A DNA stretch of 64,000 nt from Elusimicrobiota bacterium (GTDB lineage Bacteria > Elusimicrobiota > Elusimicrobia > UBA1565 > UBA9628): contig PLZD01000024.1 of assembly GCA_003151975.1 (NCBI GenBank), forward strand, positions 44,041 through 108,040, given 5' to 3'. The notes below the pieces were generated by a model. That model ran no database searches. It was not told where the DNA came from and was given only the letters and a program-made list of their open reading frames with translations. Within the stretch, counting starts at the first letter, position 1, and each line of letters opens with the position of its first letter. Shown here one piece after another: positions 60,852 through 64,000 of this stretch. Made by a program: the position numbers and the translations under genes.

Positions 60852-60867
60852 CTGTCCCCGGGGACAG
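60852..60867. repeat. Perfect 16-bp palindrome CTGTCCCCGGGGACAG
   Basis: A perfect inverted repeat in the 75-bp gap between the PLD/Cdh gene and CoA-transferase subunit B. There is no T-tract after it, so it is not a classic terminator. It could be an operator, a repeated element of the REP kind, or a stem that protects mRNA ends. Confidence 0.6.
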
Positions 60868-60892
60868 CACTACAAGCCTGGCACTGAATCTG

Positions 60893-60921
60893 TCGACGAG
60901 AGCCCTCCAATTCGCTAGAAT
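60893..60921 (+). promoter_or_regulatory. Probable promoter of the CoA-transferase subunit B gene
   Basis: TCGACG (60893-60898), 17 nt and TAGAAT (60916-60921) end 5 nt before the ATG at 60927. The -35 is weak and the -10 good. The arrangement is again leaderless. Confidence 0.55.
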
Positions 60922-60926
60922 CTAGC

Positions 60927-61658
60927 ATGCCTCAAGTATTGGCCGCCGAATACACGCTCAACGAGCTCATGTGCGTGCTCGCCGCGCGCGAAATCAAGGA
61001 CGGCGACGTCGTTTTCGTCGGCATCGGCTTGCCCAATCTCGCCTGCAACCTCGCGCGCAGCACGCACGCGCCGAACATGACGCTGATCTACGAATCGGGC
61101 GCGGTCGGCGCGATTCCCGAACGCGTGCCGCCGTCGATCGGCGATCCCGCGCTCGTGACGGGCTCGCTGATGGTCTGCTCGATGCAGGATGTTTTCCAAT
61201 GCTTTCTGCAGAACGGAAAGATTCAAGTCGGATTCCTCGGCGGCGCCCAAGTCGACAAGTTCGGAAACATCAACACGACCGTGGTCGGCTCGTACGAGAA
61301 TCCCAAAGTGCGCCTGCCCGGCTCCGGCGGCGCCTCCGAGATCGCCCAGCATGCCCAGCGCCTGCTGATCGTGACCAAACTCGACAAGCGCGCCTTCCCG
61401 GAAAAAGTCGATTTCATCACCAGCGTCGGCAAGCGCGTCAAGAAAGTCATCACGAACATGGGCATCCTCGAGCCGGATAAATCCGGCGAACTTTGCCTGA
61501 CCGCCCTCTACCCCGGGGTTACCAAAGAACAGGTGCAGGACAATCTCGGTTGGAAGCTCAGAATCCGCGAGCCGCTCGCCGCGGTCGACCTGCCGCACGA
61601 TAATGAGATCAAGCTGCTGCGTGAGAAACTCGATCCAAAACGCCTGCACATCAAGTGA
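60927..61658 (+). CDS. CoA-transferase subunit B
   Basis: A 243-residue beta subunit of a family I CoA-transferase. The likely catalytic glutamate lies in YESGAVGAIP (the ENG/ESG loop), followed by QVGFLGGAQVDKFGNINTT and LPGSGGASEIAQ, which form the CoA-binding face. It works with a subunit A such as 57559-58464. It has its own promoter and is followed 1 nt later by the start of the ankyrin-caspase gene. Confidence 0.85.
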   Translation: MPQVLAAEYTLNELMCVLAAREIKDGDVVFVGIGLPNLACNLARSTHAPNMTLIYESGAVGAIPERVPPSIGDPALVTGSLMVCSMQDVFQCFLQNGKIQVGFLGGAQVDKFGNINTTVVGSYENPKVRLPGSGGASEIAQHAQRLLIVTKLDKRAFPEKVDFITSVGKRVKKVITNMGILEPDKSGELCLTALYPGVTKEQVQDNLGWKLRIREPLAAVDLPHDNEIKLLREKLDPKRLHIK

Positions 61659-61659
61659 T

Positions 61660-63294
61660 ATGGAGAGATCGATAATCCTGGCGCTGTGTCTCGTGGTCGG
61701 GACCTCTGCGTTTGCCGTCGACAAACCCAAATCCATGATGGAAGCCGTCATGCGGGCCAGTTTCGACGAGGTCAAGGCGGCGGTGGCCGCTGGCGCCGAC
61801 ATCGAGCAGCGCGATCAATCGGGGAATACGCCGCTGATGCTGGCCACGCTCGGCATTGGCAATGATGCCGACATCGTCGCTTTCCTTCTGAAAAAGGGCG
61901 CCAGCCTCGAAGCCGTCGACAACAACAAGTGCACCGCCCTATGCCATGCCGCGAAAAACCATAGCTTTGCGACGGCGCGGCTTCTGCTCGAAGCCAAGGC
62001 CAACCCGAATGTCTCCGACCAACAAGGTAATACGCCGCTGATGCTGGCAGTTTCCCCCTACGATCGGGCGGAGCTGGTCCAAATGTTGCTGGAATATGGA
62101 GCCGACATCAACGCGACGAACTCCGTTCGAGAGACCGCGTTGAACAACGCCGCCATCAGCAACTCCACGACCACCCTGAAGGTCCTCATCGACGCCAAAG
62201 CGGACATCAATATCCCGGACCTCATCAATTACACCCCGCTCCACTCGGCCGCGTTGGCCGATAGGACAGAGACGGTCAGATTCCTCCTTCAGGCCGGAGC
62301 GGACCCCTATCTGAAGGACGTGAACAATCACAGCGCTTTCGACCACGCAACGGGGAAGTCGGCTTGGTTGCTGCGCCAATGGCAGAACAACGGCGGCAAA
62401 CTGCCGCCGTCCGAAAAACCGGCTCCTCCCCCACCTCCCAAAGACGAGCTCAAGCGCATGGTCGCCGAGGCCGTCAAGGAAGCTTCCGATGCCAAGGCTC
62501 CCACTCTGGCCCCAATATCCGATATCGACAAGCCCTCCTTCCACCTGAAAGAACACCCCGACGATTGGGCGGTCGTCGTCGGGATCGACAAATACTCCGA
62601 CCTACCCGCGGCCCAATTCGCCGAACGCGACGCCCAGGCGGTCACGGACCATCTGCTCGCCATGGGATTTCCCAGCCGCAACGTGGTCTTATTGAGCGGC
62701 GAGAAGGCCGGGTACAAGGGGATTGAGAAGTTCGTCGAGAACTGGCTTCCTCGCAACGTCACTGAGAATAGCCGCGTCGTGTTCTATTTCTCCGGGCACG
62801 GGGCTCCCGATATCAAGACGGGCCTGGCCTATCTGGTTTCGTGGGACGGCGACGCGAATTTCCTCGAGAACACCGGCTATCCCATCAAACGCCTCTACGA
62901 AAAGCTCGGCGCGCTGAAAGCCAAGAAGGTGCTCGTCGCGCTCGACGCTTGCTTCTCCGGTGCCGGAGGGCGCTCCGTCCTGGCCAAAGGCGCGCGTCCC
63001 CTCGTCTCGAAGGTGGACACGGGTCCGGCGCCTAGCGAGAAGCTCACGGTTTTTTCGGCGGCGTCAGGAGAGCAGATAACGAGCACGCTCGAGAGCCAAG
63101 GGCATGGGACGTTCACTTACTATTTTCTCAAGGGGCTGGAAGGCGACGCAAAGGATTCCTCGGGTGTCGTCACGGCCCGCGGACTCTATCAGTACCTCAA
63201 GCCGAAAGTCCAAGACGCGGCCCGGCGGCAGAATCGCGACCAAGAACCCGGCCTGCAAGCGCCCGCGCAAGACGCGGAGATCGTTCGATTCTAA
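61660..63294 (+). CDS. Exported ankyrin-repeat protein with C-terminal caspase-like (C14) protease domain
   Basis: A 544-residue protein starting 1 nt after the CoA-transferase stop. It has a signal peptide (SIILALCLVVGTSAFA). Six or so ankyrin units cover about residues 25-235 (NTPLMLATLGI, TALCHAAKN, NTPLMLAVSPYD, TPLHSAALADR), and a Pro-rich linker (PAPPPPPKDEL) follows. A caspase fold runs from about residue 305 (WAVVVGIDKYSDLP), with the catalytic His in VVFYFSGHGAP and Cys in VALDACFSGAGG. Bacterial metacaspase-like proteases of this kind cut after Arg/Lys or Asp and often act in regulated proteolysis or cell death. An exported form with ankyrin repeats suggests partner-controlled activity. 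Confidence 0.85.
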   Translation: MERSIILALCLVVGTSAFAVDKPKSMMEAVMRASFDEVKAAVAAGADIEQRDQSGNTPLMLATLGIGNDADIVAFLLKKGASLEAVDNNKCTALCHAAKNHSFATARLLLEAKANPNVSDQQGNTPLMLAVSPYDRAELVQMLLEYGADINATNSVRETALNNAAISNSTTTLKVLIDAKADINIPDLINYTPLHSAALADRTETVRFLLQAGADPYLKDVNNHSAFDHATGKSAWLLRQWQNNGGKLPPSEKPAPPPPPKDELKRMVAEAVKEASDAKAPTLAPISDIDKPSFHLKEHPDDWAVVVGIDKYSDLPAAQFAERDAQAVTDHLLAMGFPSRNVVLLSGEKAGYKGIEKFVENWLPRNVTENSRVVFYFSGHGAPDIKTGLAYLVSWDGDANFLENTGYPIKRLYEKLGALKAKKVLVALDACFSGAGGRSVLAKGARPLVSKVDTGPAPSEKLTVFSAASGEQITSTLESQGHGTFTYYFLKGLEGDAKDSSGVVTARGLYQYLKPKVQDAARRQNRDQEPGLQAPAQDAEIVRF

Positions 63295-63315
63295 AAGGTT
63301 AAGGAGAGAGCAGCC

Positions 63316-64000
63316 ATGGCCACTGTCGACACCAAACAAATCATCTACTCGATGATCGACGTCGGACGAATCCACCCGCCGAAGAAGCAGGTTCTCAAAG
63401 GCATTCACATTTCTTTCTACTACGGCGCCAAGATCGGCGTCCTCGGCGACAACGGTTCCGGCAAATCCACCTTGCTGCGCATCATGGCCGGCAAGGACAC
63501 CGACTTCACCGGCCAGATCACGCAATCCAAAGGCTACACCGTCGGTATGCTCGAGCAGGAGCCCCACCTCGACCCGACCAAGACCGTCATGCAAATCGTC
63601 GAGGAAGGCGTCGTGGAGACGAAGAAGCTGCTCGACGACTTCAACGCGATCAACGACCAGCTCGCCGATCCGGCGCTCACGCCTGACGGCATGGAAAAGC
63701 TCCTGGAGAAGCAAGGCAAGCTCCAAGAGAAGATCGATCACGTCGACGCCTGGAACCTCGACAACAAGCTCGAGCTCGCGATGGACGCCCTGCGCTGCCC
63801 GCCGTCGGACCAGGTCGTGGGCACGCTGTCCGGCGGAGAAAAGCGCCGCGTGGCGCTCTGCCGCTTGATGCTGCAGGAGCCCGACATTCTGCTGCTCGAC
63901 GAGCCCACGAACCATCTCGACGCCGAGTCGGTCGACTGGCTCGAGCAGCACTTGAAGCAGTACAAGGGCACGATCATCGCCGTCACCCACGACCGCTACT
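63316..64000 (+). CDS. ettA: ABC-F ATPase, EttA-like (3' end outside the window)
   Basis: The first 228 codons of an ABC-F protein are present. It has Walker A GDNGSGKST, the signature LSGGEKRRVA and Walker B DILLLDEPTNHLDA. The segment HVDAWNLDNKLELAMDALRCP and the start IIYSMIDV match EttA, the energy-sensing translational throttle that binds the ribosomal E site. An AAGGAGAG ribosome site lies 7 nt before the ATG. The second ATPase domain is cut off by the window end. Confidence 0.85.
   Translation, partial: MATVDTKQIIYSMIDVGRIHPPKKQVLKGIHISFYYGAKIGVLGDNGSGKSTLLRIMAGKDTDFTGQITQSKGYTVGMLEQEPHLDPTKTVMQIVEEGVVETKKLLDDFNAINDQLADPALTPDGMEKLLEKQGKLQEKIDHVDAWNLDNKLELAMDALRCPPSDQVVGTLSGGEKRRVALCRLMLQEPDILLLDEPTNHLDAESVDWLEQHLKQYKGTIIAVTHDRY

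Noticed and set aside
60852..60867. Reading the palindrome as an intrinsic terminator
   Set aside because: It has no loop and no T-tract on either strand.
1..64000. rRNA, tRNA, transposase or integrase genes
   Set aside because: I saw no tRNA-like cloverleaf, rRNA segment, transposase motif or terminal inverted repeats, so transfer of the block cannot be argued from mobile elements here.

Overview
The window is high-GC bacterial DNA with dense, mostly overlapping genes and no rRNA or tRNA gene that I can see. The secreted protein at 47418-48419 carries an N-terminal LTTYYPAPSGVY segment that I associate with Elusimicrobiota. Together with the many multi-TPR proteins this makes an Elusimicrobiota-like organism my best guess, but no marker gene here proves it.

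Layout. 1-5400: the end of a TPR protein, a di-heme peroxidase with a Cys-rich tail, a Cys-rich lipoprotein, and a lone TRAP-type substrate-binding protein. 5421-8890: a peroxiredoxin followed by a 973-residue TPR protein. 8953-47360 (minus strand): one continuous block of 29 genes over about 38 kb, nearly all joined by ATGA/GTGA-type or longer start-stop overlaps. 47418-51372: cell-surface proteins, a shrunken cysteinyl-tRNA-synthetase-like protein and a TMTC-like membrane glycosyltransferase. 51436-64000 (plus strand): two class III aminotransferases around a P5C-type aldehyde dehydrogenase, a predicted metalloprotease, the two subunits of a CoA-transferase, an AlkA-type glycosylase, a phospholipase D/CDP-diglyceride pyrophosphatase fusion, an ankyrin-caspase protein and the start of an EttA-type ABC-F ATPase.

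The 38-kb block is the main discovery. At its core is a His-Xaa-Ser (HXS) type peptide-modification system. It has an HxsA-like precursor with 23 consecutive (G/T)SH triplets and a Cys-rich tail, two intact HxsB-like radical SAM/SPASM maturases, a third HxsB-like protein that has lost its radical SAM cysteines, four HxsD-like proteins and an HxsC-like radical SAM protein. Around it are eight more radical SAM proteins (one fused to about 900 residues of TPR), a SufS-like cysteine desulfurase, eight large TPR proteins (three of them tandem paralogs), a secreted Cys-rich protein and two flavin-dependent halogenases. Both halogenases have PqqD-like C-terminal regions and one also ends in TPRs. I infer a pathway making a heavily modified, possibly halogenated, His/Ser/Gly/Cys peptide, with TPR proteins as scaffolds or carriers. 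The product and chemistry are unknown.

Regulation. Several genes have a sigma70-type promoter whose -10 box lies only 5-8 nt before the start codon, so their mRNAs should be leaderless or nearly so. Inside the block a terminator and a consensus promoter separate the degenerate HXS half (40-47 kb) from the active half that contains the precursor. The precursor gene has the best Shine-Dalgarno sequence I noticed in the block, while most neighbours rely on translational coupling.
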